From contig NZ_JAIUGX010000001.1 of the NCBI RefSeq assembly GCF_020164785.1, positions 1 to 64,000 on the forward strand: 64,000 nucleotides of DNA. The letters run 5' to 3'. Numbering within the stretch: position 1 is the stretch's first letter; each line of letters starts with the position of its first letter. Below the pieces are notes generated by a model. The model searched no databases, was not told the origin of the DNA, and saw only the letters and a list, made by a program, of their open reading frames with translations. The position numbers were made by a program, and so were the translations under genes. Positions 43,748-53,354 of this stretch are shown piece after piece. Source of the DNA: Mesorhizobium sp. ES1-1 (lineage in GTDB: Bacteria > Pseudomonadota > Alphaproteobacteria > Rhizobiales > Rhizobiaceae).

Positions 43748-46636
43748 TTGACGAAATTCCTGCGCAACAGGCCGCTGTTGGCTTTTGTCCTGGCGACAAT
43801 CGTGACGCTGTGCGCGGCCTCCTCGGCCCTTGCCGTCGAACCGATCAAGATCGCCCGCGACGATGTCGCGCTCGACCTGTCACGCGCTGTCCAGATCTAC
43901 GTCAACCAGGGCGAGAATTTCCAGGTGTCGACCGCCCCCGGTCCGGACGGCATCGTGCGGCGCATCGAAGTCGAGGCCAATGACGCCCGCTCGACCGGCG
44001 ACTGGGCGGTGTTCGCGCTGGCCAACACGACTGACCAGCAGCTCGACCGGCTGATCGTAGCGCCACATTTCCGGCTGGTGAATTCCGGCATAATCTGGCC
44101 CGATCTGGGCTCGACGCGTATAGCCGCAATCACGCCCAGCGAAGGTTTCGCGCTCGACCGCCAGACCAGCCCCGACGCCGATGTGTTCCGGGTGACGCTG
44201 AACCCCGGCACGGTCATCACCTTCATCGCCGAACTGGCCTCGCCGAAGCTGCCGCAGGTCTACCTTTGGGAACCCGAAGCCTACAAGGACTCGGTCAATT
44301 CCTACACGCTGTTTCGCGGCATCGTGATCGGCATAGCGGGCCTGTTGGCGCTGTTCCTGACGATCCTCTTCGTCGTCAAGGGAACCTCGATGTTCCCGGC
44401 GACGGCGGCGCTCGCCTGGGCCGTGCTGGCCTATATCTGCGTGGATTTCGGCTTCCTCAACAAGATCATTGAAATATCGCCGGGCAACGAGCAGATGTGG
44501 CGGGCGGGGACCGAGGTGGCCCTGGCAGCGACCTTCGTCGTCTTCCTGTTCGCCTATCTCAATCTCAATCGGTGGCACGGTCATTTCAGCTATGGCGCGC
44601 TGGTCTGGATCCTCGGGCTCCTGCTGATCGCCGGCGTCGCCATCGTCGATCCGGCGGTCGCCGCCGGCATCGCCAGGCTGTCCTTCGCCGCTACGGCGCT
44701 CACGGGCCTCGGCCTGATCATTTTCCTCGGAATACGCGGCTATGACCGCGCCATCATGCTGGTACCCAGTTGGGTCATGGTGCTGTTGTGGCTCTGCGGG
44801 TCGTGGATGGCGATCACCGGCATGCTCGACAACGACATTGCCCAGCCGGCGCTGGGCGGCGGCCTTATCCTGATCATCCTTCTGATCGGCTTCACCGTGA
44901 TGCAGCACGCCCTCGCGGGCGGCGCATTACATCAGGGCCTGTTCTCCGATCTCGAGCGGCAGGCGCTGGCGGTGGCCGGATCAGGAGACACGGTTTGGGA
45001 CTGGGACGTGCTGCGCGACCGCGTTGTCACCAAGCCCGATGTCAGCATCCAGCTCGGCCTGGCGCCCAACAGTCTCGGGGGCGCTGCGCGTAACTGGCTT
45101 CCGGTGCTGCATTCGGACGATCGAGACACTTTCCGCACGACGCTCGACGTGGTTCTCGAACACCGTCGCGGGCGCGTGTCGCAGAACTTTCGCCTGCGCG
45201 GCGCAGACGGACATTACCATTGGTTTGCGCTGCGCGCGCGGCCGGTCATCGGTTCCGATGGCGAAGTCATCCGTTGTGTCGGCACCATGGTCGACGTGAC
45301 CGAGCAGAAGAAATCCGAGGAACGCCTGTTGCACGACGCCGTGCATGACAATCTGACCGGCCTGCCTAACCGCGAACTGCTGATGAACCGCCTGGAGGCG
45401 ATCATCTCGATCGCACGCACGGAAGAGACGGTGCGTCCCACTGTCTTCGTCATCGACATCGACCGCTTCAAGCAGGTCAATGACGGGCTCGGCATTTCGG
45501 CCGGCGACACGATCCTGCTCACCATCGCGCGCCGTCTGCACCGGCTGCTCAAGCCGAAGGACTCGCTTTCGCGCTTCGCCGGCGATCAGTTTGCGCTGAT
45601 GCTGCTTTCCGAGCAGGACCCCGCCCGCATTGCCGGCGTGGCGGATGCCATCAAGCATGCCATCAATAATCCGATCACCTTCGCCAAGCGCGAGATCGTG
45701 CTGACCGCTTCGATCGGGCTGATCACCTGGAACTCGCCGCAAATGTCGGCCGAGGACATGGTCAAGGATGCCGAACTCGCCATGCATCAGGCCAAGCGCT
45801 TCGGCGGCGACAGGATCGAGCCGTTCCGACCGGCGTTCCGCACGGTGGGTACCGACCGGCTGCAGTTCGAGTCCGATCTGCGCCGCGCCATCGAACGGCG
45901 CGAATTCACGCTCGCCTATCAGCCGATCGTGCGCCTGGAGGATGGCAGCGTCGCCGGCTTCGAGGCGCTGTTGCGCTGGGACCATCCTCGCCGCGGCATG
46001 ATCCCGCCGGCGGATTTCATACCCGTCGCCGAAAGTTGCGGTCTCATCGTACAGCTTGGGCTGTTCGCCATGCAGCAGGCGGCGGAAGATCTCGCAGGCT
46101 GGCAAAAACAAATCGGCGACGCGCCGCTGTCGGTCTCGGTCAATCTTTCGAGCCGCCAGCTCATCCGCCGCGACCTGGTCAGTGACGTCCGCTCCGTCAT
46201 CGCGCGGGCCAATCTGAAGCCGCGCTGCTTCCGGCTCGAGCTCACCGAATCGCTGGTGATGGATAATCCTGAGCAGACGGCGCATGTGCTGACCAAGCTC
46301 AAGCAGCTTGGCATCGGCCTGTCGCTGGACGATTTCGGCACAGGTTATTCATCCCTGGCCTATCTGACGCGGTTCCCATTCGACACCATCAAGATCGACA
46401 AGAGCTTCGTCGACGACACCACGCCGAAGCGCGCGGTGCTGCTGAAATCCATGGTCAATATGGCGCATGAGCTCGGCCTATCGGTGGTCGCCGAGGGCAT
46501 CTCGGACGAAAGCGATGCGCTGGAACTGCGTCAAATGGGCTGCGAATATGTGCAAAGCTTCATGTTCGGCGCTCCGATGCCCGGCGACCAGGTGCTGAAG
46601 ACGTTGAAGGAGCAATACCCGCTGGCTCGGGCCTAG
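43748..46636 (+). CDS. Membrane PAS-GGDEF-EAL protein, probable c-di-GMP phosphodiesterase
   Basis: This 962-residue sensor starts at TTG 43748, three bases after the GNAT stop, with AAGGG upstream; no nearby ATG exists. It has a signal peptide (ends SSALA), a periplasmic domain to about residue 180, about seven membrane spans (residues 190-400), a PAS domain (DTVWDWDVLRDRV, about 410-530), then GGDEF and EAL domains. The GGDEF signature is degenerate (AGDQF, about residue 609), so cyclase activity is unlikely. The EAL domain is complete: EALLRW near 739, SVNLSSRQL, ELTES, DDFGTGYSSL near 860, KIDKSF and AEGI. It should degrade c-di-GMP in response to an outside signal. Confidence 0.92.
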   Translation: MTKFLRNRPLLAFVLATIVTLCAASSALAVEPIKIARDDVALDLSRAVQIYVNQGENFQVSTAPGPDGIVRRIEVEANDARSTGDWAVFALANTTDQQLDRLIVAPHFRLVNSGIIWPDLGSTRIAAITPSEGFALDRQTSPDADVFRVTLNPGTVITFIAELASPKLPQVYLWEPEAYKDSVNSYTLFRGIVIGIAGLLALFLTILFVVKGTSMFPATAALAWAVLAYICVDFGFLNKIIEISPGNEQMWRAGTEVALAATFVVFLFAYLNLNRWHGHFSYGALVWILGLLLIAGVAIVDPAVAAGIARLSFAATALTGLGLIIFLGIRGYDRAIMLVPSWVMVLLWLCGSWMAITGMLDNDIAQPALGGGLILIILLIGFTVMQHALAGGALHQGLFSDLERQALAVAGSGDTVWDWDVLRDRVVTKPDVSIQLGLAPNSLGGAARNWLPVLHSDDRDTFRTTLDVVLEHRRGRVSQNFRLRGADGHYHWFALRARPVIGSDGEVIRCVGTMVDVTEQKKSEERLLHDAVHDNLTGLPNRELLMNRLEAIISIARTEETVRPTVFVIDIDRFKQVNDGLGISAGDTILLTIARRLHRLLKPKDSLSRFAGDQFALMLLSEQDPARIAGVADAIKHAINNPITFAKREIVLTASIGLITWNSPQMSAEDMVKDAELAMHQAKRFGGDRIEPFRPAFRTVGTDRLQFESDLRRAIERREFTLAYQPIVRLEDGSVAGFEALLRWDHPRRGMIPPADFIPVAESCGLIVQLGLFAMQQAAEDLAGWQKQIGDAPLSVSVNLSSRQLIRRDLVSDVRSVIARANLKPRCFRLELTESLVMDNPEQTAHVLTKLKQLGIGLSLDDFGTGYSSLAYLTRFPFDTIKIDKSFVDDTTPKRAVLLKSMVNMAHELGLSVVAEGISDESDALELRQMGCEYVQSFMFGAPMPGDQVLKTLKEQYPLARA

Positions 46637-46642
46637 AGGTTG

Positions 46643-46719
46643 AGGCCCGTCGGGCCTGCCCTTCGTGATCCACGGGTCTGCGCGTCGCTTCGCTCCTGCT
46701 TCGCCCTAGGATGACGAAG
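46643..46719. repeat. Palindromic intergenic repeat after the EAL gene
   Basis: A 6-bp hairpin (AGGCCC / GGGCCT, 46643-46657) is followed by a larger inverted repeat: CTTCGTGATCC (46661-46671) pairs with GGATGACGAAG (46709-46719) with one mismatch. The sequence between, rich in CGCTTCGCTCC and TTCGCCCTA, matches from recall a very common Mesorhizobium intergenic element. It lies between convergent genes and may help termination. Confidence 0.55.
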
Positions 46720-46754
46720 TCGGTAGGGCTCCTGCCATCATCGAACGGTGGCAG

Positions 46755-47363
46755 TCAGGCGTGGCCGGCGGCAAGGCTGAGATGTGCGAGGTCGATGCCG
46801 ATCGAGGCAAGGATGCGGTCGTATTTGCGCTCAAGGTCGGTATCGAACAGAAGCTCTGTATTGGCCGGACAGGTGAGCCAGCCATTCTCGGCGATCTCGG
46901 TTTCCAGCTGACCGGCGCCCCAGCCCGAATAGCCCAGTGCCATCAGCGCCTGACGGGGGCCGCGCCCGGATGAGATGGCGCGCAAGATATCGACGGTCGC
47001 GGTCAGGCAGATATCGTCGGAAACGGTGAGCGAGGACTCCACACGGTAGTCGCCCGAATGCAGCACGAAGCCCCGGCTGCGGTCGACCGGACCGCCATTG
47101 CGCACGACGAAATCGCGCGCCTGGGCCGGCAGTCGGATCGCTTCCTGCTCGTCCATGATGCCCAGTTGCACGAGCAGATCGGGAAACAGCATCTGCTGCG
47201 TCTGGTTGATGATGAGCCCCATGGCGCCCTCATCGCTATGGGCGCAGATATAGATGACCGAACGCGTGAAACGGTCATCCTTCATGCCAGGCATGGCAAT
47301 GAGGAACTGATCGTCGAGAAAGCCACGGGTGGCGGCTGTCTTCTTGTTGCGCAACAAGTCCAT
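46755..47363 (-). CDS. UPF0301/YqgE (AlgH) family protein
   Basis: The 202-residue protein has the YqgE signature: [45 protein letters not shown] and [18 protein letters not shown] 47363 (MDLLRNKK) is preferred to an upstream TTG. AlgH homologues influence alginate production in Pseudomonas, but the molecular function is unknown. It is divergent from the DsbD-like gene. Confidence 0.9.
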   Translation of the reverse strand: MDLLRNKKTAATRGFLDDQFLIAMPGMKDDRFTRSVIYICAHSDEGAMGLIINQTQQMLFPDLLVQLGIMDEQEAIRLPAQARDFVVRNGGPVDRSRGFVLHSGDYRVESSLTVSDDICLTATVDILRAISSGRGPRQALMALGYSGWGAGQLETEIAENGWLTCPANTELLFDTDLERKYDRILASIGIDLAHLSLAAGHA

Positions 47364-47532
47364 GACGATCAAAGTAACGCGTTTCCAAAGCGCCGAAAAG
47401 ATGCCCGGTCAGGGATTCGACGAAGCCGATGCAGCGTTTCGGATACTGCCGCTCTGAAGAGGTCACGCAAATATGATACCGGCGAGACCATCAAGCCATT
47501 GCGCGGCCATGAACGGACGATCAAATCACGGC

Positions 47533-48339
47533 ATGCAACGCCTGAGAATCCTGCTGCTGAGCGCTGCGCTCGGATCGGCCGCCGCTCTGCCCGCCGCCGC
47601 GTCCTCGTCGGCATGGTACAATAGCGAAGGCGGCAAGGTGCGGCTGGTGACTTCAGGCAAGCCCGATGATGCCGGGCGCATCCGTGGCGTTCTCGACATA
47701 GCGCTCAAGCCCGGGTGGAAGACCTATTGGCGCGATCCGGGCGATGCAGGCGTGCCGCCGCAGCTGGACCTATCTGCCAGCACCAACATCGCCGAGGCAC
47801 GGCTCTCCTTTCCGGCGCCGCAGCGTCATGACGACGGCTATGGCAAGTGGGCCGGCTATGATTACCCGGTCTCGCTGCCCTTGGTGGTCACCCTATCTGC
47901 GGTGAAGGACCCAGCCATGATAGACGCCGATATATTTCTCGGTATCTGCGAGACGATCTGCATCCCGGTGCAGACCAGGCTGACCCTTGATCCCGCTTCC
48001 GACCCGGACAATGCCGAGGACGCCGCGCTGGTGAAGGCGGGTTTCCTGGCATTGCCGGCGGCCGCGAAGCCTGATTTCGGGGTGAAAATTCTGCCGGGAG
48101 ATCACGAAACTTTGGTTGTCGAAGCAAGCTTTCCCGGCGATCCGGAAGCGGCGGATTTCTTCGTCGCGGGTGAGCGGGACTACATGTTCGGCGCCCCTGC
48201 CCGGAGCGAAAAGGACGGCAAGCTGATTTTCACAGTGCCAATCCTCGACCGTCCGTCGGCGACACCCACGGATGGCGGACTGCATTACACGCTGACGAGT
48301 TCAGCGGGCGCTGTCGAAGGAATCCTGCCTTTCCCTTGA
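47533..48339 (+). CDS. Secreted DsbD-alpha/ScsB-like protein
   Basis: From ATG 47533 the protein has about 268 residues with a signal peptide (QRLRILLLSAALG, cleavage after PAAAS). In-frame ATGs at 47509 and 47473 are alternatives. The mature part matches the N-terminal domain of DsbD/ScsB-type reductases: PGWKTYWRDPGDAGVPP, the cysteine pair in LGICETICIPVQT and LLHYTLT-like strands at the end. There is no membrane domain or thioredoxin domain, so it is a lone periplasmic thiol-exchange domain that probably relays electrons from another membrane protein. Confidence 0.8.
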   Translation: MQRLRILLLSAALGSAAALPAAASSSAWYNSEGGKVRLVTSGKPDDAGRIRGVLDIALKPGWKTYWRDPGDAGVPPQLDLSASTNIAEARLSFPAPQRHDDGYGKWAGYDYPVSLPLVVTLSAVKDPAMIDADIFLGICETICIPVQTRLTLDPASDPDNAEDAALVKAGFLALPAAAKPDFGVKILPGDHETLVVEASFPGDPEAADFFVAGERDYMFGAPARSEKDGKLIFTVPILDRPSATPTDGGLHYTLTSSAGAVEGILPFP

Positions 48340-48422
48340 GCCGGCTTGCCGGAAGGTTGCGGGAAGCGGTCGAGTTCGCTACGCAAGACAATTCTTCCCC
48401 AATTTTTCTAAGCGAGGAAACC

Positions 48423-48905
48423 ATGAGCATTTCCGTTGGCGACAAGCTACCTGACGCGACTTTCAAGACGATGGGCGCCGACGGCGCGAAGTCGATGAGC
48501 TCGGCCGAGATTTTCACAGGCAAGAAAGTGGTCCTGTTCGGCGTTCCCGGCGCCTTTACGCCGACTTGCAGCAACAACCATCTGCCCGGCTATCTCGAAA
48601 ACCTCGACGCCATCCTGGCGCGCGGCGTTGACACCGTTGCGGTCGTATCGGTCAACGACGTTCACGTCATGGGGGCCTGGGCGCGTTTCACCGGCGGCGA
48701 GGGCAAGATCCTTTTCCTTGCAGACGGCAATGGCGATTTCGCCAAGGCGACCGGTCTCGACGCCGATTACTCGGGTGGCGGGATGGGACTGCGTTCGAAG
48801 CGGTTCGCGATGATCGTCGACGACGGCAAGGTTACCGCGCTCAACGTCGAGACGAAGCCCGGTGTGGACGAGTCCGGAGCGGCTCATATTCTCGGACAGC
48901 TCTGA
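48423..48905 (+). CDS. Peroxiredoxin (Prx5/AhpE-like, type II)
   Basis: The 160-residue peroxidase has the peroxidatic Cys49 in VPGAFTPTCSNNHLPGY and the segments VSVNDVHVMGAWARF and LADGNGDFAKATGL of the Prx5 family, which reduces peroxides with glutathione or glutaredoxin. The start ATG 48423 follows GAGGAA. It is a cytoplasmic antioxidant enzyme. The DUF2938 gene follows after 90 bp. Confidence 0.93.
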   Translation: MSISVGDKLPDATFKTMGADGAKSMSSAEIFTGKKVVLFGVPGAFTPTCSNNHLPGYLENLDAILARGVDTVAVVSVNDVHVMGAWARFTGGEGKILFLADGNGDFAKATGLDADYSGGGMGLRSKRFAMIVDDGKVTALNVETKPGVDESGAAHILGQL

Positions 48906-48995
48906 GCACACAGCCAAGCCGGGCGAGCAGCGGCCGGGCCGCCCTCGCCCGACGGCCGTTTGCGCTCCGACCTGAGGGCTTAGGGGACACCAACG

Positions 48996-49472
48996 ATGCT
49001 GGACACCTTGTGCCGCGCTATCGTGATCGGCATCGGCGCCACGGCCCTGATGGATATCTGGGCGATCTTCCTCCACAAGGCGTTCGGCCAGCCACGGCCG
49101 AACTGGGCGCCGGTGGGGCGCTGGGTCTGGCATCTCGGTGACAGGGTCTTTCACGACGATATCGGTGATGCCGCGCCCTACGCTCATGAGTTGGCTCTGG
49201 GCTGGGCGTTTCACTATTTCGTTGGCATCGCCTACGGGATCATCCTGGTCCTGCTTGCCGGCACGGGTTGGTTGGCCGTGCCGACCTTCCTGCCGGCGTT
49301 CATATTTGGCATCGTCACCGTCGGCGCCGGCTGGTTCCTGCTCGCGCCCGGCCTGGGCGCCGGCTGGGCCGCTTCGAAACGCCCAAATCCGATGCGCATC
49401 AGGGCGCTGAACCTGATAGCGCACACGGTGTTCGCACTCGGGCTTTGGGGCACCGCGCTGCTGATCCGCTGA
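48996..49472 (+). CDS. DUF2938 family membrane protein
   Basis: This 158-residue protein has four hydrophobic spans. The conserved ATALMDIWAIFLHKAFGQPRPNW, a GRWVWHL segment and ALGWAFHYFVGIAYG place it in DUF2938. The His/Asp-containing membrane segments are characteristic, but no function is known. It converges on rnhA with 16 bp between stops. Confidence 0.8.
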   Translation: MLDTLCRAIVIGIGATALMDIWAIFLHKAFGQPRPNWAPVGRWVWHLGDRVFHDDIGDAAPYAHELALGWAFHYFVGIAYGIILVLLAGTGWLAVPTFLPAFIFGIVTVGAGWFLLAPGLGAGWAASKRPNPMRIRALNLIAHTVFALGLWGTALLIR

Positions 49473-49488
49473 GTGGGTTGGGAGTCTG

Positions 49489-50019
49489 TCAGTAGCTCTG
49501 GGTCGAGCGCCGCGGCTTTGCCACCGCAGGCTGGCTTGGCCGCGCGGCAGGCTTCGGCGCCTCCGCCGGTCTGACCGGCCCTTTCTTGAACGGCGCCATG
49601 CCTTCGCGGGCGAGTTCGTCAGCCCGCTCGTTCTCGGCATGGCCGGCATGGCCCTTGACCCAGTTCCAGGTGACCTTGTGGCGCCGGTTCGCTTCATCCA
49701 GCGCCTGCCACAGTTCACCGTTCTTGACCGGCTTCTTGTCGGCGGTCTTCCAGCCGTTCTTCTTCCAGCCATGGATCCACTTTGAGATGCCGTCCATGAC
49801 GTATTTGCTGTCGGTATGAAGCTCGACGATGCAAGGCTCCTTCAGTGCGTTCAACGCCGAAATCGCGGCAAGCAGTTCCATGCGGTTGTTGGTCGTCTCG
49901 GCTTCGCCGCCCGACAGTTCCTTGGTCTTGCCGTTGAAGCGCAGGATGGCGCCCCAGCCTCCGGGACCGGGATTGCCCGAACAGGCGCCGTCGGTGAAGA
50001 TTTCAATCTGCTTGCTCAT
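49489..50019 (-). CDS. rnhA: Ribonuclease HI
   Basis: The 176-residue enzyme cuts RNA in RNA-DNA hybrids. Catalytic residues D10 ([14 protein letters not shown]), E48 (NNRMELL), D70 (HTDSKY) and D134 (NERADELA) and the loop H124 (VKGHAGH) are all present. It carries a 20-30-residue basic, Pro/Ala-rich C-terminal tail ([19 protein letters not shown]) beyond the usual length of about 155. ATG 50019 overlaps the thrB stop by four bases. Confidence 0.96.
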   Translation of the reverse strand: MSKQIEIFTDGACSGNPGPGGWGAILRFNGKTKELSGGEAETTNNRMELLAAISALNALKEPCIVELHTDSKYVMDGISKWIHGWKKNGWKTADKKPVKNGELWQALDEANRRHKVTWNWVKGHAGHAENERADELAREGMAPFKKGPVRPAEAPKPAARPSQPAVAKPRRSTQSY

Positions 50020-50993
50020 GATGCACCGTATTCGGCCAATCCATACTCCGACGCGGACCGGATCGCGCGGTGGAACCGCATCCTGCGGATGTATTCGGTC
50101 GGGTCGCGTTTCATCACAAGCCCGCCATCGGGAACGGTCAGCCAGTCGTACAGCCGGGTCAGCATGAAGCGCAGCGCAGAGCCGCGCGCCAGTATCGGCA
50201 GGGCCGCCTTTTCCGGGTCGCTCAGAGGGCGCACTGCCTGGTAGCCGGCCAACAAAGCCTTGCCCTTGGTGAGATTGAAGGAGAAATCCTTCTCGAAGCA
50301 CCAGGCATTGAGGCAGGTCGCGACGTCATAGGCGTAGAGGTCGTTGCAGGCGAAATAGAAGTCGATCAGGCCGGAGAGCTCTTCGCCGAGGAAGAAGACG
50401 TTGTCAGGAAACAGATCGGCATGGATGATGCCCGCGGGAAGGTCCTTCGGCCAGTCACGCTCGAAATCGGCGAAATCGGCGTCGACCTCAGCCGCGAGGC
50501 CCGGTTCGACCTCATTGGCACGGTCGCGGGACGCGTGCCAGAGCTTGCGCCAGCCCTCGATGGCGAGCGCGTTCGAACGCGTCATCGGGAAATCCGCACC
50601 CGCCAGATGCAGCTGCGCCAGTGCCTTGCCCACTTCGGCGCAATGAGTGGTCGTAGGCCGACGCAGTGAAAGCCCCTCGAGGAAGGTGATGATGACCGCC
50701 GGCCGGCCGGAAAGCGTGCCGATGACGCTGCCGTCATGCGCGGTCACAGGCAGCGGGCAGGACACGCCCTTGTTGGCGAGATGACCCATCAGCCCGAGAA
50801 AGAATGGCAGATCCGCTTTCTCGACGCGCTTTTCGTAGAGCGTCAGGATGTAGGAACCGGTTGAGGTGTGCAGCAGGAAGTTCGAGTTTTCGGTGCCTTC
50901 GGCGATGCCCTTGTAGGACAGGAGATCGCCGACCGGATAGCGCTTCAGGAATGCGTCGAGTTCGCCTTCCGCAACGTCGGTATAGACCGCCAT
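50016..50993 (-). CDS. thrB: Homoserine kinase (ThrB, aminoglycoside-phosphotransferase fold)
   Basis: This 325-residue kinase is of the APH-like type found in alphaproteobacteria, not the GHMP type. It has [12 protein letters not shown] near residue 35, the catalytic loop [14 protein letters not shown] near residue 190 and the metal-binding [11 protein letters not shown]. It phosphorylates homoserine for ThrC. The gene follows ispH by 5 bp and overlaps rnhA by four bases, so ispH-thrB-rnhA is one transcription unit. Confidence 0.94.
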   Translation of the reverse strand: MAVYTDVAEGELDAFLKRYPVGDLLSYKGIAEGTENSNFLLHTSTGSYILTLYEKRVEKADLPFFLGLMGHLANKGVSCPLPVTAHDGSVIGTLSGRPAVIITFLEGLSLRRPTTTHCAEVGKALAQLHLAGADFPMTRSNALAIEGWRKLWHASRDRANEVEPGLAAEVDADFADFERDWPKDLPAGIIHADLFPDNVFFLGEELSGLIDFYFACNDLYAYDVATCLNAWCFEKDFSFNLTKGKALLAGYQAVRPLSDPEKAALPILARGSALRFMLTRLYDWLTVPDGGLVMKRDPTEYIRRMRFHRAIRSASEYGLAEYGAS

Positions 50994-50998
50994 GTGCC

Positions 50999-52009
50999 TT
51001 ACGCGGCTCCATTGACGAAGGCCATGTCGGCCCGCGTCAGTTCAACATCGCGCAATACCCGCATGACAGGGAAATCCTCTGTTTCCGTCGCCGTGATGGC
51101 CAAGTCGATTGTGACATCGAAGCGTTGCCGGAACCCGTCGATGATCTCGTCGACGATGATTTCCGGCGCCGAGGCTCCCGCCGACAGGCCAAGGGTGGAA
51201 ATGCCCTTGATGTCATCCCACGGAATCTCTGCGGCGCGCTGCACGAGAAGCGACATCGTCGCGCCGGCACGCTCCGCCACTTCGACCAGACGGCGCGAAT
51301 TAGAGGAATTGGGGGCGCCGACAATCAGGAACAGATCAGCTCCGGCCGCGGTCTCCTTGACCGCCTCCTGGCGATTGGTGGTGGCGTAGCAGATCGATTC
51401 CGCAGCGGGCGCCTGAAGGTCGGGAAAACGGTCCCTCAGGGCACGGATGATGCCGGCTGTGTCTTCGACGGACAATGTGGTCTGTGTGACGAAGCCGAGC
51501 GCCTGGGGATCGGCAGGTGTCAGCGTCGCGGCATCGGCTTCGGTCTCGACAAGCGTCACCGCGCCCTCCGGCAGCTGGCCCATCGTGCCGATCACCTCGG
51601 GATGTCCCGCGTGACCGATGAGAAGCACATGGCGTCCCAGCCGCTGATGGCGCATCGCCTGCTTGTGGACCTTCGACACCAGCGGACAGGTGGCATCGAG
51701 ATAAAACAGATTGCGGGCCTGTGCATCGGCCGGCACCGATTTCGGCACCCCATGCGCCGAGAACACGACAGGCGCCTGGCGATGTTCGGGCGGGATTTCG
51801 GAAAGCTCCTCGATGAAAACGGCCCCCAGGCTCTGCAGTCCCTCGACGACATAGCGATTGTGCACGATCTCGTGGCGCACATAGACCGGCGCGCCATATT
51901 TCTTCAGCGCCAGGACGACGATCTGGATGGCGCGATCGACGCCTGCGCAAAAACCGCGCGGCTGGCAGAGCCGGATCGTCAGAGGAGGCTTGGTTGTTGT
52001 CTGCAGCAT
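50999..52009 (-). CDS. ispH: 4-hydroxy-3-methylbut-2-enyl diphosphate reductase IspH
   Basis: The 336-residue iron-sulfur enzyme makes IPP and DMAPP in the last step of the MEP isoprenoid pathway. Cluster ligands are Cys21 ([13 protein letters not shown]), the Cys in [12 protein letters not shown] near 105 and the Cys in [11 protein letters not shown] near 205. HGVPKSV and [14 protein letters not shown] are family motifs. ATG 52009 follows CAGGATT; a TTG three bases earlier is ignored. Confidence 0.97.
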   Translation of the reverse strand: MLQTTTKPPLTIRLCQPRGFCAGVDRAIQIVVLALKKYGAPVYVRHEIVHNRYVVEGLQSLGAVFIEELSEIPPEHRQAPVVFSAHGVPKSVPADAQARNLFYLDATCPLVSKVHKQAMRHQRLGRHVLLIGHAGHPEVIGTMGQLPEGAVTLVETEADAATLTPADPQALGFVTQTTLSVEDTAGIIRALRDRFPDLQAPAAESICYATTNRQEAVKETAAGADLFLIVGAPNSSNSRRLVEVAERAGATMSLLVQRAAEIPWDDIKGISTLGLSAGASAPEIIVDEIIDGFRQRFDVTIDLAITATETEDFPVMRVLRDVELTRADMAFVNGAA

Positions 52010-52096
52010 CAAATCCTGGCCGGTTCGTCAGCGCCGAAATGAGGTGCCCACCCCTGCCCTGTCAAGGGCGTCGGTTGAAAGAGGCGACAGCCGCGT

Positions 52097-52852
52097 TCAT
52101 TCGTCCTTCGCAGGACGGCGGAGCCGCAGGATGAGCACGGCTGCGAGCGCGGCGGCAAGTCCGTACCAGGTCATCGCATATTGCAGATGGCTGTTCGGCA
52201 GATCGATGATGGTAACGCCTCCGATCGGCAGACCACCGGGATTTGTCGTCTTGTCGGCATCGATAAAGATCGGCACCAGCGTGAACCCGGCCGGCAGGCC
52301 GGCGCTCGCCGCCATCAGGTCGCGGTCCTTCCAGTAGAAGATGTTCTTGGCGACATCGTTGTCGGGAAGCATAATGGACGGCTTGCCCGGCAGCGGATTT
52401 CGGGCAAGTCCGGTGACCGTCACCCTGCCTGTCACCTGGCCTTTCGGGCGCTTGGCGGAGTCTTTGAGGTCATAGGGGATGAAGCCGCGATTGATCAGAA
52501 CGAAGCGGCCGTCATCTAGGGCAAGTGGCGTATAGACATTGAAACCGGCTTCGCCTTCCCAGGTCGAATAGAAATGCCGTTCGGCCGCGTGCAGGAAAGT
52601 TCCGCTGACCGTCACTGGCGTGTAGTCGACATCTCCGGAAGCGGCGAACTGCCTTTCGACATCGGCCAGCGGCCGGGGTGCTGAATGGGTGCGCTGGTCG
52701 ATGGTCTGCAGCAGGGCTTCCTTCCACTGCAGGCGCTGCACCTGCCAGGTGCCGAGCGCCAGCAGGATCGCCAGGAGCATCAGGCCAAGGCCGAGCAGCA
52801 ACGCGGTCCGCGGCCGCGAACGGCCGGTCGCTCTGACGGATGTCTCGCTCAC
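52097..52852 (-). CDS. surf1: SURF1-family cytochrome oxidase assembly protein
   Basis: This 251-residue protein starts at GTG 52852, overlapping the DUF983 stop; the longer frame upstream lies over DUF983. One membrane span sits at each end (LLLGLGLMLLAILLALGTWQ and TWYGLAAALAAVLIL), with the periplasmic SURF1 domain between (FVLINRGFIPYDL, HLQYAMTWY). SURF1 helps insert heme a into subunit I of aa3 oxidase, which fits the cta genes 1.1 kb upstream. Confidence 0.92.
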   Translation of the reverse strand: MSETSVRATGRSRPRTALLLGLGLMLLAILLALGTWQVQRLQWKEALLQTIDQRTHSAPRPLADVERQFAASGDVDYTPVTVSGTFLHAAERHFYSTWEGEAGFNVYTPLALDDGRFVLINRGFIPYDLKDSAKRPKGQVTGRVTVTGLARNPLPGKPSIMLPDNDVAKNIFYWKDRDLMAASAGLPAGFTLVPIFIDADKTTNPGGLPIGGVTIIDLPNSHLQYAMTWYGLAAALAAVLILRLRRPAKDE

Positions 52853-53235
52853 TCGCCGCGATCCAGACGACCCTCGGCCGCCTTGTTGGCGTATTGCAGG
52901 GTGAGCAACACGCCTTTGATCAGCCGAAGCGCCGTCAGGCAGAGCGCCAAGGCGAGCGGGATCCATATCAGCAGATGCAGCCACAGGGGCGGGCTTAGGT
53001 TGACTTCGACCCAGAGCGCAAGACCGACAATGAGAAAGCCTATGATCAGGATGACGAAGACCGCCGGCCCGTCGCCGGCATCGGCGTAGGAATAGTCGAG
53101 ACCGCAATTGGCGCAGCGCTTGGCGACGGTGAGGAAACCGGAGAACAGCCGGCCCTCGCCGCAGCGTGGGCAACGGCCATGCAGGCCGGCGGAAATCGGA
53201 TCGATCGGAGGCCAGATCGCCTTGTCGTCACTCAT
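52849..53235 (-). CDS. DUF983 family membrane protein
   Basis: The 128-residue protein has a zinc-ribbon-like N-terminus with two CxxC pairs (GRCPRCGEGRLF and KRCANCGLDY) and two membrane spans. DUF983 genes are regular neighbours of cytochrome oxidase genes in alphaproteobacteria, so an assembly role is likely but not shown. It is translationally coupled to surf1 through a GTGA overlap. Confidence 0.88.
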   Translation of the reverse strand: MSDDKAIWPPIDPISAGLHGRCPRCGEGRLFSGFLTVAKRCANCGLDYSYADAGDGPAVFVILIIGFLIVGLALWVEVNLSPPLWLHLLIWIPLALALCLTALRLIKGVLLTLQYANKAAEGRLDRGE

Positions 53236-53259
53236 GAATAATGTCTTCGCTCATGCTCT

Positions 53260-53354
53260 AAAGCGATCGCGCTGAAATGGAACCGTGCGACGCGCTTTGA
53301 ATTTCGTTTGATGCATGTCCCCAAAACCGCTGCACACTTCGGGGGGACATGCAT
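53260..53354 (+). repeat. Double-hairpin intergenic repeat, copy B
   Basis: An imperfect first hairpin (AAAGCG 53260-53265 with CGCTTT 53293-53298 outermost) is followed by a strong 12-bp second hairpin (ATGCATGTCCCC 53311-53322 with GGGGACATGCAT 53343-53354). The loop carries AAAACCGCTGCACAC. Layout and core match copy A at 41724-41822. It ends exactly at the stop codon of the L,D-transpeptidase gene and probably helps terminate its transcript. Confidence 0.65.
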
